Assembly (NCBI GenBank): GCA_014804355.1
Contig: JAAUZY010000109.1
Location: 1 to 38,862, forward strand
DNA: 38,862 bases
Direction of reading: 5' to 3'
From: Lachnospiraceae bacterium
GTDB taxonomy: Bacteria; Bacillota; Clostridia; Lachnospirales; Lachnospiraceae
Both the position numbers and the translations under genes were made by a program. Numbering within the stretch: the stretch's first letter is position 1; every line of letters begins with the position of its first letter. A model generated the notes under the pieces. The model did not search any database and was not told the origin of the DNA. It worked only from the letters and a program-made list of their open reading frames with translations. Shown in pieces: positions 31,499 through 38,862 of the stretch.

Positions 31499-33790
31499 TT
31501 ACTCCTTTCCCGCCATAGCGTAAGAGACGGATGCATCCGTAACCGTGATATCCTTGTCATACAATCGCAACGCCACAGGCGCACCTTCCACACAGCGCAA
31601 AGTAAGCTTCTCCTGCTCCACTTCCACGCTGATGATACTGTCCTTTGCCCGGAGGGAGAAAGTATACTTCTTCCACTTCTGGGGAATGCAAGGAGACAGG
31701 CTTAATTCATCACCGTCACTGTTCAGTCCGCCAAAACCGTATATGATGTTCATCCAAGCGCCGGCAATTGATGTAGTGTGCAGACCTTCTCTTGTATTTC
31801 GATTGTAGTCATCAAGATCCATTCGAGTCGCAAACCCAAAGTAATCTTCCGCCTTTTCCATCCTTCCCAAGCGACAGGCCAGAATAGAATGAATAGAGGG
31901 AGAGAGGCTGCTTTCATGGATACAGCGGGGTTCATAATAATCGAAATTAGCCGCAAGCTGTTCTTTGGTAAATTCAGAGCCATAGAGCATCATAAACATA
32001 AGCACATCCGGCTGTTTAAGCATGTCGTTGCGGTAGATTCGCTCATAAGACCAATGCCCATACAGTGGAAATTCCTCCACCGGAATGTCCGAGACATCAA
32101 TATGCGGCAGATGAAAAAATCCTTCATGCTGTTCGAAGAGCTTCGTCTCACCGGAATAGGGAATATACATCTTATCCGCCTTGTCCGCCCAATCCTTCAC
32201 TTCCTCATCGGTCAATCCCAGTTTGGCAGTTAAAGAATCCAATGCCTCGGGAACCGCACCCTTCATCTCTTCTAAAGTGTCTAATGTGAACTGTAGAGTT
32301 TTCTTACCCATAAAGTTCGTATAGGCATTGTGATGCACCATCATCTGGAATTCGTCGGGTCCCATAACGCAGTAGTACCCATATTTTCCGGTAGCAGGAT
32401 CGAAATTACCTCTTGAGGCCAGCATGCGACTGATTTCCACCAGCATTTCGATGCCTTCTTTGTAGAGATAGTCCCTGTCACCGGTCAGATGAACATAGTT
32501 CCACAACCCATAGGCCACACCCGTAGATGCCTGAAGCTGTAAGCTGGCATGCTGCCACAGATCGCAGCATTCACGACCGCTGATAGTTGCGATAGGATAG
32601 AATGCTCCTTCGCAGTCCAACGCCACCGCACGTTCCTTTGCCTCAGGCAGAGTATCATAACGAAATTGCAAAATACTTTTTGCCGCATTAGGATTGTTGA
32701 ACAGATAAAATGGCAGACAATAAACTTCACTGTCCCAAAAAGTATTGCCATTGTAAGCCTCACCGGTCAGCCCCTTCGCGCCGAACACCGCGCCGTATTT
32801 AGCCGTATGAAGTGTCTGGTGAAGCTGGAAAATGCAAAAGCGTATGCCCTGCTGATTGATCTCGTCGCCCTCAATCATAATGTCGGAAACCTTCCACTGG
32901 TTCTCCCACCATTTTGCAGTAGCGCTCTTCATGGTCTCAAAGCTACATTCAAACATATGCTTTTTGTTTGCAGCCTCCCGCTCGGACAAACTCTCGTGCT
33001 CCGAAGCGTTTCTTGCACAAACCAGAGTCACTACACGTTCAAGCCAGACTGTCTCACCTGCGCAAAGGCTTGCAGAGAACAAATTAGAAACTACTGCCTC
33101 ATCATTAGGAAGCGCCTGTCCCGCCATGCCCCGGAAAGCCGCGGCGGCATATACCGTCTGATTTGTTTTGCCCGTAGTTGCCTGAATCTCACAGCTTACA
33201 CCATCTGCCTGCTGAAAATCCACATGAAACATCGGCTTTTTCATAAACACATGCGGACGGGAAAAATCCAGACCCGCCCTGATGGTAAGCTCCGCTCTAC
33301 CAGACAGAACATGAACCGTAATTTTCTGACCGCAAAACTGCTCCTCCTCCATAGAAGTAAACCGCTCAAAGATCAGTTTAACTGCCGTAACATCGTCTAC
33401 ATGCCATACAAATTCCCGCGTCATCAGACCCGTACGGAAATCCAGCACCCGACGGAAGTCAGAAAATCGTACTTTTGCTAAATCCAGAGACTGCCCGTTA
33501 CAGGTGATGCGGGTATACACCCAATCCACTGTGTTCACCATAAACTCTGTAAAGGAAAGCATACCCTTATATCCGATAGGCGGAAGCTCCCTGCTCTCAT
33601 ACACACCGTTCAGATAACATCCCTGAAGGCTTGCTCCGGAATATTCCTCATCAAAATAGCCCCTGATCCCTGTATATTCATTACCCAGAGAAAAGATGGA
33701 CTCGCTGACCTCGCTGTGGGCGGGATCAAAGTCCTCCTCCACCACCTGCCAGGGGTGGATATGAAAATAACGATCAGCAAATTTCCCCAT
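31499..33790 (-). CDS. GH65 glycoside phosphorylase (second of two)
   Basis: 763 aa. The GH65 layout is complete: SIFSLGNEYTGIRGYFDEEY at the N-terminus, YNGNTFWDSEVYCLPFYLF in the barrel, the catalytic motif GPDEF (477-481), LKQPDV, and the phosphate-binding IHESSLSPSIHS. It differs clearly from its neighbour: GPDEF in place of GPDEYHE, and an extra N-terminal segment (IHPWQVVEEDFDP). The pair are ancient paralogs, probably with different linkage or acceptor preferences. It starts 2 nt after the second permease gene. Cytoplasmic. Confidence 0.92.
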   Translation of the reverse strand: MGKFADRYFHIHPWQVVEEDFDPAHSEVSESIFSLGNEYTGIRGYFDEEYSGASLQGCYLNGVYESRELPPIGYKGMLSFTEFMVNTVDWVYTRITCNGQSLDLAKVRFSDFRRVLDFRTGLMTREFVWHVDDVTAVKLIFERFTSMEEEQFCGQKITVHVLSGRAELTIRAGLDFSRPHVFMKKPMFHVDFQQADGVSCEIQATTGKTNQTVYAAAAFRGMAGQALPNDEAVVSNLFSASLCAGETVWLERVVTLVCARNASEHESLSEREAANKKHMFECSFETMKSATAKWWENQWKVSDIMIEGDEINQQGIRFCIFQLHQTLHTAKYGAVFGAKGLTGEAYNGNTFWDSEVYCLPFYLFNNPNAAKSILQFRYDTLPEAKERAVALDCEGAFYPIATISGRECCDLWQHASLQLQASTGVAYGLWNYVHLTGDRDYLYKEGIEMLVEISRMLASRGNFDPATGKYGYYCVMGPDEFQMMVHHNAYTNFMGKKTLQFTLDTLEEMKGAVPEALDSLTAKLGLTDEEVKDWADKADKMYIPYSGETKLFEQHEGFFHLPHIDVSDIPVEEFPLYGHWSYERIYRNDMLKQPDVLMFMMLYGSEFTKEQLAANFDYYEPRCIHESSLSPSIHSILACRLGRMEKAEDYFGFATRMDLDDYNRNTREGLHTTSIAGAWMNIIYGFGGLNSDGDELSLSPCIPQKWKKYTFSLRAKDSIISVEVEQEKLTLRCVEGAPVALRLYDKDITVTDASVSYAMAGKE

Positions 33791-33792
33791 AA

Positions 33793-34680
33793 TTACCCTT
33801 TAATACCTCCTGACATAACTCCATCCATAATCTGTTTCTGGAATACAGCAAAGATAATGGTGGGCGGAATAAGTGAATACAGAACCGCACGGATCAAATC
33901 AATCTGGTTGGTCTTGATTGAAGAGTTAAAGGTAAACAGTTTAACCATAACCGTCTCCTTACCATTCGTACCGTTCAATAACAGGTAAGGCATCAGGAAA
34001 TCACTCCAGGCTGCAGTAACGGCAAAGATGGCAACAACCATAATGATGGGCTTGGACAGCGGTAATACAATGCGTAAAAATACACGAAAACTGCCACAGC
34101 CATCTATCCTCGCTGCCTCCAGGAAATCTTTGGGCAAGCTCTCAAAATAGTTCTTGAACAGAACGACCCAGTAAGCATTGGCGCCCATCGCCAGCCATAG
34201 GGGAATAAAACTGCCCAGCAGACCGATACGCTTAATGTTTACAAACAGAGCAACAAAACTAGTAGTAGGAGGAATTAACAGGCACCACATAACTAACATC
34301 ATAACTACCTTATGCCCTTTGGGTTTCAGGATGGCCAGAACATATGCCAGCAGGCCATTGAAAAATACGGCGCAAATCACACCGCCGACAACCGTGATGC
34401 CGGAATTTATGTAGTATTTGGTAAATCCAAAGGCATTCCAGGTATCCACCCAGCCTTTCCAATCCGGGTTTTTGGGCAGAATCTGAGTAGTACTCATATA
34501 TTCCGTCAAATCCTTCAGAGAAGTACATAGCAGCCAGAATACCGGAAACAGTGCAATTACTGCAATGGTAATACAGGCAATGAACATTAATATGACCCAG
34601 AATTTCGTCTTTCCGGATTTCACATCATAGAAACGAATGGCACCGTCTTCCTTGCCTTGATAATTACTAAAAAAACCCAT
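33793..34680 (-). CDS. Sugar ABC transporter permease (MalG-like)
   Basis: 295 aa with six predicted membrane segments, the first near residues 30-50 (ILMFIACITIAVIALFPVFW). The EAA loop that contacts the ATPase reads LEAARIDGCGSFRVFLRIVLP (quoted in part: EAARIDG...LP). It belongs to the CUT1 carbohydrate uptake family. It lies 11 nt after the other permease gene and 2 nt before a GH65 gene, so it is firmly in the operon. No ATP-binding subunit is encoded here; CUT1 systems often share a distant MsmK-like ATPase. Confidence 0.92.
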   Translation of the reverse strand: MGFFSNYQGKEDGAIRFYDVKSGKTKFWVILMFIACITIAVIALFPVFWLLCTSLKDLTEYMSTTQILPKNPDWKGWVDTWNAFGFTKYYINSGITVVGGVICAVFFNGLLAYVLAILKPKGHKVVMMLVMWCLLIPPTTSFVALFVNIKRIGLLGSFIPLWLAMGANAYWVVLFKNYFESLPKDFLEAARIDGCGSFRVFLRIVLPLSKPIIMVVAIFAVTAAWSDFLMPYLLLNGTNGKETVMVKLFTFNSSIKTNQIDLIRAVLYSLIPPTIIFAVFQKQIMDGVMSGGIKG

Positions 34681-34691
34681 AACACACCTCC

Positions 34692-35609
34692 TTATTCTTT
34701 CTCGCCGCTATTGGCAACCATATAGTAAATAGCAGTCAGAATAATCAGAATAATACATACTTCCACAGACAATGCCGCTGCCTGAGACATTTTAAGCTGT
34801 TCAAAAGCAAGTTTATAAACCAACTGCATGATGGAAATACTTGCGTTATTCGGACCACCATTCGTCATCATCATAGGTTCGTACAAAATCTGGAACACGG
34901 CTAGTATCTGCAGAATTAACATAGTCTTACCGGTTCTCAATATAGTAGGCATGGTAATGGAAAAAAAGCGGCGCAGGGGAGATGCTCCGTCGATAGTGGC
35001 AGCCTCATATAAATCCGGGGAAATACCGGCCATGCTGGACATATACACCAGTGCCGTGCTGCCCGCTGCCTTCCAAGTCATGGCGACCACAATCCAGAAT
35101 ATGACCCAAGCCCTGTCTGTCAAAAACGCCACAGGCCCGACACCTATTTTTGCCAAAAGGATATTTAAGACACCTCCGTCTCCCGAAGTAAAGAAAATCG
35201 AATAAATCATAACCGCGGCAATACCGGGAATTACATTAGGATAGTAAGCCGCAAGACGAAAGAATCCCCGAAAGTGAGTCATCTCCGTAATCAGAGCCGC
35301 AATAATAACAGGTACCGCCAAACCTACGATCAAAGAACACAGCGTATACTTTACGGTATTCCCCCATGCAATACTGAAAGCAGGCTGAATAAAGAGTTTC
35401 CTGTAATTTTCAAATCCGACAAATTTAACAAGAGTAGTACCATTGACTTCATAAAAGGACATTCGCACGGTTTCTAACAGAGGCACCCATACGAAGAATG
35501 CAAACAAAACCAGGCTCGGGAGCATCAGTATCCATGCTCCTAAATCACTGCGGAGCTTTGCGTTGTTACCGGATCGTGGAATTGCGTTATTTTTAATTTT
35601 CTTTTTCAT
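34692..35609 (-). CDS. Sugar ABC transporter permease (MalF-like)
   Basis: 305 aa with six membrane segments, the first ILMLPSLVLFAFFVWVPLLE near residues 28-47. The EAA loop is YEAATIDGASPLRRFFSIT. It is the MalF-type partner of the downstream MalG-like permease in a CUT1 importer. The short cytoplasmic N-terminus is basic (MKKKIKN). It starts about 100 nt after the binding-protein gene, and an intrinsic terminator lies in that gap, so it is probably made in lower amounts than the binding protein. Confidence 0.92.
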   Translation of the reverse strand: MKKKIKNNAIPRSGNNAKLRSDLGAWILMLPSLVLFAFFVWVPLLETVRMSFYEVNGTTLVKFVGFENYRKLFIQPAFSIAWGNTVKYTLCSLIVGLAVPVIIAALITEMTHFRGFFRLAAYYPNVIPGIAAVMIYSIFFTSGDGGVLNILLAKIGVGPVAFLTDRAWVIFWIVVAMTWKAAGSTALVYMSSMAGISPDLYEAATIDGASPLRRFFSITMPTILRTGKTMLILQILAVFQILYEPMMMTNGGPNNASISIMQLVYKLAFEQLKMSQAAALSVEVCIILIILTAIYYMVANSGEKE

Positions 35610-35649
35610 CCATTAATCACCTCTCACTTACGCATATTCAGCTATATTC

Positions 35650-35676
35650 AAAAAGGCCGCCGTAAATGCGGCGGCC
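35650..35676 (-). terminator. Terminator hairpin between binding protein and permease genes
   Basis: A perfect 8-bp GC-only stem GGCCGCCG/CGGCGGCC with a 6-nt loop is followed on the minus strand by TTTTT. It sits 35 nt after the binding-protein stop and before the permease genes of the same operon. Partial termination here would give excess binding protein, and the stem would protect the upstream mRNA end. Confidence 0.85.
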
Positions 35677-35710
35677 CATGATTTATAACTCGTTTAGAAC
35701 TGTATATGAT

Positions 35711-37216
35711 TTACATTGCGTCCAGAACAGCCTGATAAGCATCATTAGCAGAATCCAATTCAGCCTGAATATCCACGCCTGACGGATCGGCTATAATCGC
35801 CTGCAGAACATCATTCAACAAGGTGTACATCGTCTGTGTATCGCCGGGTTCCTCGGCACGAAGAGCTCCCTCTTCCTTAGAGAAATCAAAGTATGGCTGC
35901 CACAGATCCATATCAATATTCGTATACTCATCGATAACCTTGTTCTGCTCATCAACAACAGCGCCAACCCATGCAGGGAATGTAGGGATTACAGGAATAC
36001 CCTTCTCAACACGGTATTCAGCGTCAGCAGTCCAGCCGTCACGTGCGGCGTCACTGACTTCGGGAGATTTACCCATAACTTCCAGATAATCCAGAGCCCA
36101 ACGCACTTCATCATCGGTAGCATCCGGAGAGAAGAAGTAAGGTGTACCACCCATCAGGGTAAAGTGTCCGCCAGGACCCGCCGGCATAGGAGCCAGGAAA
36201 AATTCATCCGGATTCATGCCTCTGTAGGAAGGCTGATCAACGGCATCGTTAGCTGCAATATACATAGCTGCAGTGTTCGTACCGATACGGTCAAAACCAG
36301 TACCCCAGTTTTCCTGAGTAGGATCATCAGTTACACATTTGTCAGTAATCATCTTTTGAACCCATTCCATAGCTGCAACAGCCTCGGGACTATTCAAATT
36401 GGATGTGTATGTGCCGTCAGCATTGGCGGAGCAGAGAGTAGCGCCATAATTCCATGCGATGTTAGACCAGTGCCAGCCACCGCCACCATCGGAAGCCTGC
36501 ATACAGAAACCTGCCTCTCCAGTCTTCTCGCGGATAATCTTGCTGTCCTCATAAACTTCTTCCCAAGTAGTGGGATACTTAACACTTCCGTCATCATTTA
36601 CCAGACCGGCGTCCGTGAACAACTTAACGTTGATCATCAGGCCAAGTGAATAAGCATCACGAGGTACGCCGTAGATGCGTCCGTTATCATCAGACAAGAG
36701 ATCGCGGATAGCGGGACTCATGGAATCAGCCCAGCCGCGCTCATTCAAAACATCGGTAATGTCCTTAACCAAACCATTACGAATCAGTTTCTCAGGCTCG
36801 GTATACCATGACTCAAATACAGTAGGTGCATTGCCTGCCGTAGCCATAGCTACATAGGTGTCAGGCGCATACTTGTAATAAGCAGGAACGGCCTCCACAT
36901 CAGGATGCATCTCGTTAAACGCAGGAACATAATAATCTGTGTGTGTTGCGATCGCTTCGGTTTCAGTGTCCTCAGGCCAGATACCCAGAGTGATGGAGCC
37001 TGACTCCCCGCCAGACGCACTGTCATCGGCCGCACTATTGGCAGCGGCATTGTCGTCGGCTGCGTTATCATCGGTTGCACTGTCGTCAGCGGCATTGCTA
37101 GTTTCTTCTGTTGCAGGTGCGCTCGATCCGGCAGAATCACCATTGCCACATCCGGCAAGTGTGCTCATAATCATGGTGCTCACCAGAATCAAACTAAGAA
37201 CTTTTCTCTTTTTCAT
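35711..37216 (-). CDS. Sugar ABC transporter substrate-binding lipoprotein
   Basis: 501 aa. A lipoprotein signal (MKKRKVLSLILVSTM, lipobox LAGC with Cys23) is followed by a low-complexity Asn/Ala/Asp/Ser linker (about residues 36-72) and a family 1 extracellular solute-binding domain. That domain includes GSITLGIWPEDTE, VPRDAYSLGLMINVKLF and a late TPYFFSPDATDDEVRWALDYLE. It captures an oligosaccharide outside the membrane for the two permeases. An AGGAGG lies 5-8 nt before the ATG. It is the first gene of the operon, behind a promoter flanked by two LacI-like operators. Confidence 0.93.
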   Translation of the reverse strand: MKKRKVLSLILVSTMIMSTLAGCGNGDSAGSSAPATEETSNAADDSATDDNAADDNAAANSAADDSASGGESGSITLGIWPEDTETEAIATHTDYYVPAFNEMHPDVEAVPAYYKYAPDTYVAMATAGNAPTVFESWYTEPEKLIRNGLVKDITDVLNERGWADSMSPAIRDLLSDDNGRIYGVPRDAYSLGLMINVKLFTDAGLVNDDGSVKYPTTWEEVYEDSKIIREKTGEAGFCMQASDGGGGWHWSNIAWNYGATLCSANADGTYTSNLNSPEAVAAMEWVQKMITDKCVTDDPTQENWGTGFDRIGTNTAAMYIAANDAVDQPSYRGMNPDEFFLAPMPAGPGGHFTLMGGTPYFFSPDATDDEVRWALDYLEVMGKSPEVSDAARDGWTADAEYRVEKGIPVIPTFPAWVGAVVDEQNKVIDEYTNIDMDLWQPYFDFSKEEGALRAEEPGDTQTMYTLLNDVLQAIIADPSGVDIQAELDSANDAYQAVLDAM

Positions 37217-37236
37217 ACTTTTCCTCCTATTTTGTT

Positions 37237-37254
37237 TAGTTTTACGACAAACTA
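37237..37254. promoter_or_regulatory. LacI-like operator 1 (proximal)
   Basis: TAGTTTTACGACAAACTA is an imperfect palindrome with a central CG and matching arms TAGTTT/AAACTA. It lies about 20 bp before the binding-protein ATG, within the predicted leader, where bound repressor would act as a roadblock or pair with operator 2. Confidence 0.6.
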
Positions 37255-37284
37255 TACTACACTAATCCTTTTTTTAAAAGATAT

Positions 37285-37313
37285 TATGTATAATTTGTTA
37301 GTTTAACGCTCAA
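37285..37313 (-). promoter_or_regulatory. Promoter of the sugar-transport operon
   Basis: On the minus strand TTGAGC (37313-37308) and TACATA (37290-37285) are 17 nt apart. The -35 box lies inside LacI-like operator 2. The predicted leader is about 60 nt. The match to consensus is moderate, as expected of a regulated promoter. Confidence 0.5.
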
Positions 37314-37318
37314 CTGTA
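37298..37318. promoter_or_regulatory. LacI-like operator 2 (overlapping -35)
   Basis: The core AGTTTAACGCTCAACT (37300-37315) is an imperfect palindrome with central CG that aligns with operator 1 (consensus AGTTTWACGMYMAACT). It overlaps the predicted -35 box and its centre is about 61 bp from that of operator 1. Two such sites fit repression by the LacI protein encoded at 25275-26285. Confidence 0.6.
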
Positions 37319-37439
37319 TAATAGCAGAAAGTTCAAAAAAAGTAAATAGTAAATTTGTAAAATAGTAAAAATTCACAAAAAAAATTTGAAAGATACCTAT
37401 TGAACAATATCAACTCCCACCATTGTTTTATTAAAAAGA

Positions 37440-37485
37440 CGCATAAAAAACAGAGACAGACAACAAATTCCATCTCTGTTTTACC
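37440..37485 (-). terminator. 46-bp terminator hairpin, copy 2 of 2
   Basis: Identical over 46 bp, same orientation, to 23327-23372. On the minus strand it lies 28 nt after the stop codon of the XRE-type regulator gene and ends in a T run, so it is the natural terminator of that gene. The stretch 37319-37439 upstream of the operon promoter is AT-rich and otherwise empty. Confidence 0.85.
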
Positions 37486-37513
37486 TCGTTATTTAATTGT
37501 ATCCGGATTCATT

Positions 37514-38020
37514 TTATCCACGATGAAGTACTTTTTTCTTAAACGCTCTGATCTTGGACATATGACGGCTTGTGTACAGAACAGAAACCATAAGTATTCC
37601 GAAGGGCAGCCCCAAACAGAATGACGCTATGTCCTCGGTGACTCCACTGTCCGCCAGACCCATTGCTTCCAAAATCAGGAAAATAATAAAACTCACCACA
37701 CCGATCCAGCAAATAATGTGCATCCTTCTCATAATCTTCATCTTCTCATCATTACTGTAATCAGCAACCTTTAATACAGTTTCTTCTAAATCCTTATTCA
37801 TTTTCTCACTCTTCCTTTCTCCGTCCAGCAGTTCTCTGAGGTCTACCTCATAGAAATCTGCCATCTCAATAAGAACATCCAGATCCGGCATGTTGCTGCC
37901 TGTCTCCCATCGTGAAACCGTTCTGCCGGAAACACCGAAATGCTCTGCCAGTTGTTCCTGTGTGAGCCCTTTTTCACCTCGTAGCTCTTTGAAAAAGCGC
38001 CCGGTCTTTTTTAGGTTCAT
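37514..38020 (-). CDS. XRE-family regulator with C-terminal membrane segments
   Basis: 168 aa from the ATG at 38020, which has AAGGAGG 7-9 nt upstream; the frame is open to 38038. The N-terminal XRE helix-turn-helix (GLTQEQLAEHFGVSGRTVSR, about residues 18-37) is followed by a linker and two hydrophobic segments (IICWIGVVSFIIFLILEAMGL and FCLGLPFGILMVSVLY). The layout suggests a membrane-linked DNA-binding protein sensing the envelope or a ligand. No partner gene is adjacent, so its targets are unknown. Confidence 0.88.
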   Translation of the reverse strand: MNLKKTGRFFKELRGEKGLTQEQLAEHFGVSGRTVSRWETGSNMPDLDVLIEMADFYEVDLRELLDGERKSEKMNKDLEETVLKVADYSNDEKMKIMRRMHIICWIGVVSFIIFLILEAMGLADSGVTEDIASFCLGLPFGILMVSVLYTSRHMSKIRAFKKKVLHRG

Positions 38021-38134
38021 TTCCTGTTCCTCCTTCACCGATAGGATAGCTCAACGCTGCCATGAACAACACGACACAGAGTGAGAAATGCCGTATTTTC
38101 CATGACCGGACATACGGTGTCGGGTATATCAGTT

Positions 38135-38839
38135 CTAATTCGCCAACCCCATCACTTCATCCACCGGCAGCGCCAGCACTACCCCGTGCGCGTCTGTTCC
38201 CAGTCCGCACACACTCGTGATTGCCGCCATCGTCTCGCTTTTCTTATCCCGTGGAACCACGATCATGACGAAATCCTGCTCTTCCTGCATGGAGATGCCG
38301 AAGTGATGACTTACCTGCTCAGAACTGCGCCGACGTCCTTTCATGACCGTACCGCCTTTTGCCCCTGCATTTCTGGCTGCGTCTACCACATCATCGCTGT
38401 AACCGCTCGCTACGGAAACCCATATTACGGCATATTCTGATTTCTCATTCATCTCTTTCTCATCTCCTTTCAGCGCCTCTTTTATCTCATCCTGCGCCGC
38501 GTCATTTAGTTCTTGTAAAACATGGCTCTGACATCCGTTCACCGGAACAGTAATTGCAATGCCGCCCCCTCTGTGCCGGAAAGAAAGCTGTCTGTTCATC
38601 GTCTCAAACAGCGGCTGCACCTGCGATTTAGAAACCAACGCTCCCGTAAGAAGTCTTGTAGTGCCCCGCAGTCCGAATATATCCATCATTTCCGACGGCG
38701 CCGTTCCCTTCCCCCTGAACTGAAAACATAGGGGAACGTTCATGGAATCGAGAACTTCCTCTAACTTTTTCTGATCCTCCTCCCGCGTAATCGTAATGAC
38801 CAGCCGCGGAATCATCTGCAGATTTCTTTGATCTGTCAT
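38135..38839 (-). CDS. Tandem P-II-like protein
   Basis: 234 aa, about twice the size of a classical P-II protein (112 aa). The N-terminal half (PRLVITITREEDQKKLEEVL) and the C-terminal half (YAVIWVSVASGYSDDVVDAA, then GAKGGTVMKGRR and EEQDFVMIVVPRD) each look like a P-II-type ferredoxin-like fold. The second half keeps the GAxGGTV motif before the T-loop region, but the Tyr-51 uridylylation site of GlnB is not evident. P-II proteins bind ATP/ADP and 2-oxoglutarate to control nitrogen or transport proteins; the partner here is unknown. The ATG at 38839 has GGAGG 10 nt upstream; a GTG at 38845 is the alternative. The gene to its right is outside the window. Confidence 0.82.
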   Translation of the reverse strand: MTDQRNLQMIPRLVITITREEDQKKLEEVLDSMNVPLCFQFRGKGTAPSEMMDIFGLRGTTRLLTGALVSKSQVQPLFETMNRQLSFRHRGGGIAITVPVNGCQSHVLQELNDAAQDEIKEALKGDEKEMNEKSEYAVIWVSVASGYSDDVVDAARNAGAKGGTVMKGRRRSSEQVSHHFGISMQEEQDFVMIVVPRDKKSETMAAITSVCGLGTDAHGVVLALPVDEVMGLAN

Positions 38840-38862
38840 ATTCACGCTTCCTCCAAATCAAC

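Noticed and set aside
32549-33481. Plus-strand open frame of 310 codons
   Set aside because: Antisense of the second GH65 gene, which has all family motifs.
1-38862. CRISPR arrays, tRNA or rRNA genes, insertion sequences
   Set aside because: No array of regularly spaced repeats, no cloverleaf or rRNA-like sequence and no transposase frame was noticed on either strand.

Overview
The window looks like a chromosomal stretch from a Gram-positive anaerobe of the Clostridia, most likely Lachnospiraceae. This rests on the style of the proteins (4Fe-4S aldo/keto reductase, DUF4179 anti-sigma factor with an ECF-like sigma factor, an F420-ligase-like protein, YitT, an Lsa/Vga-type ABC-F protein, a GH65/beta-phosphoglucomutase locus), on strong AGGAGG-type ribosome binding sites and on TTGACA/TATAAT promoters. 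No rRNA, tRNA, CRISPR array, transposase or integrase was seen.

Layout. (1) 1-8.4 kb, visibly AT-rich: a type I restriction-modification operon on the minus strand, in the order hsdM, unknown gene (383 aa), hsdS, DUF4238 gene, hsdR, then a further gene running off the left edge. hsdS carries four tandem 12-bp units in its central spacer. (2) 8.6-15.3 kb, minus strand: alpha/beta hydrolase with an adjacent TetR regulator (palindromic operator over the -10 box), a ferredoxin-like aldo/keto reductase, a DUF3781 protein, an F420-ligase-like protein, and an ABC-F ribosome-protection ATPase behind a leader of about 330 nt with an intrinsic terminator and small upstream ORFs. (3) 15.7-19.2 kb: a plus-strand VTC-domain/DUF4956 pair, then YitT and DHH phosphoesterase genes on the minus strand. 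(4) 19.4-23.2 kb: an intact sigma/anti-sigma pair, a RelE/ParE-type toxin-antitoxin module on the opposite strand, and the deletion-fused remains of a second sigma-linked gene pair. (5) 23.3-37.5 kb: a sugar-utilisation locus bounded by two identical 46-bp terminator hairpins. One minus-strand operon encodes a sugar-binding lipoprotein, two permeases, two GH65 phosphorylases, beta-phosphoglucomutase, a membrane-anchored GH28/GH49-like beta-helix protein and a membrane-anchored F5/8C (discoidin-like) protein. A LacI-type regulator and a second beta-helix enzyme, which has no visible export signal, are divergently transcribed beside it. (6) 37.5-38.9 kb: an XRE-type regulator with membrane segments and a tandem P-II-like protein.

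How the genes work together. In the sugar locus an imported alpha-glucoside would be phosphorolysed by GH65 enzymes to beta-glucose-1-phosphate, which PgmB turns into glucose-6-phosphate. The beta-helix enzymes probably act upstream on a polysaccharide. LacI-like operators (AGTTTWACGMYMAACT-type) sit at the promoter of the transporter operon and, in a weaker form, between lacI and the divergent beta-helix gene. The best candidates for something not yet described are this alpha-glucoside/beta-helix locus, the accessory genes inside the restriction operon together with the repeat-bearing hsdS, and the attenuator upstream of the ABC-F gene.
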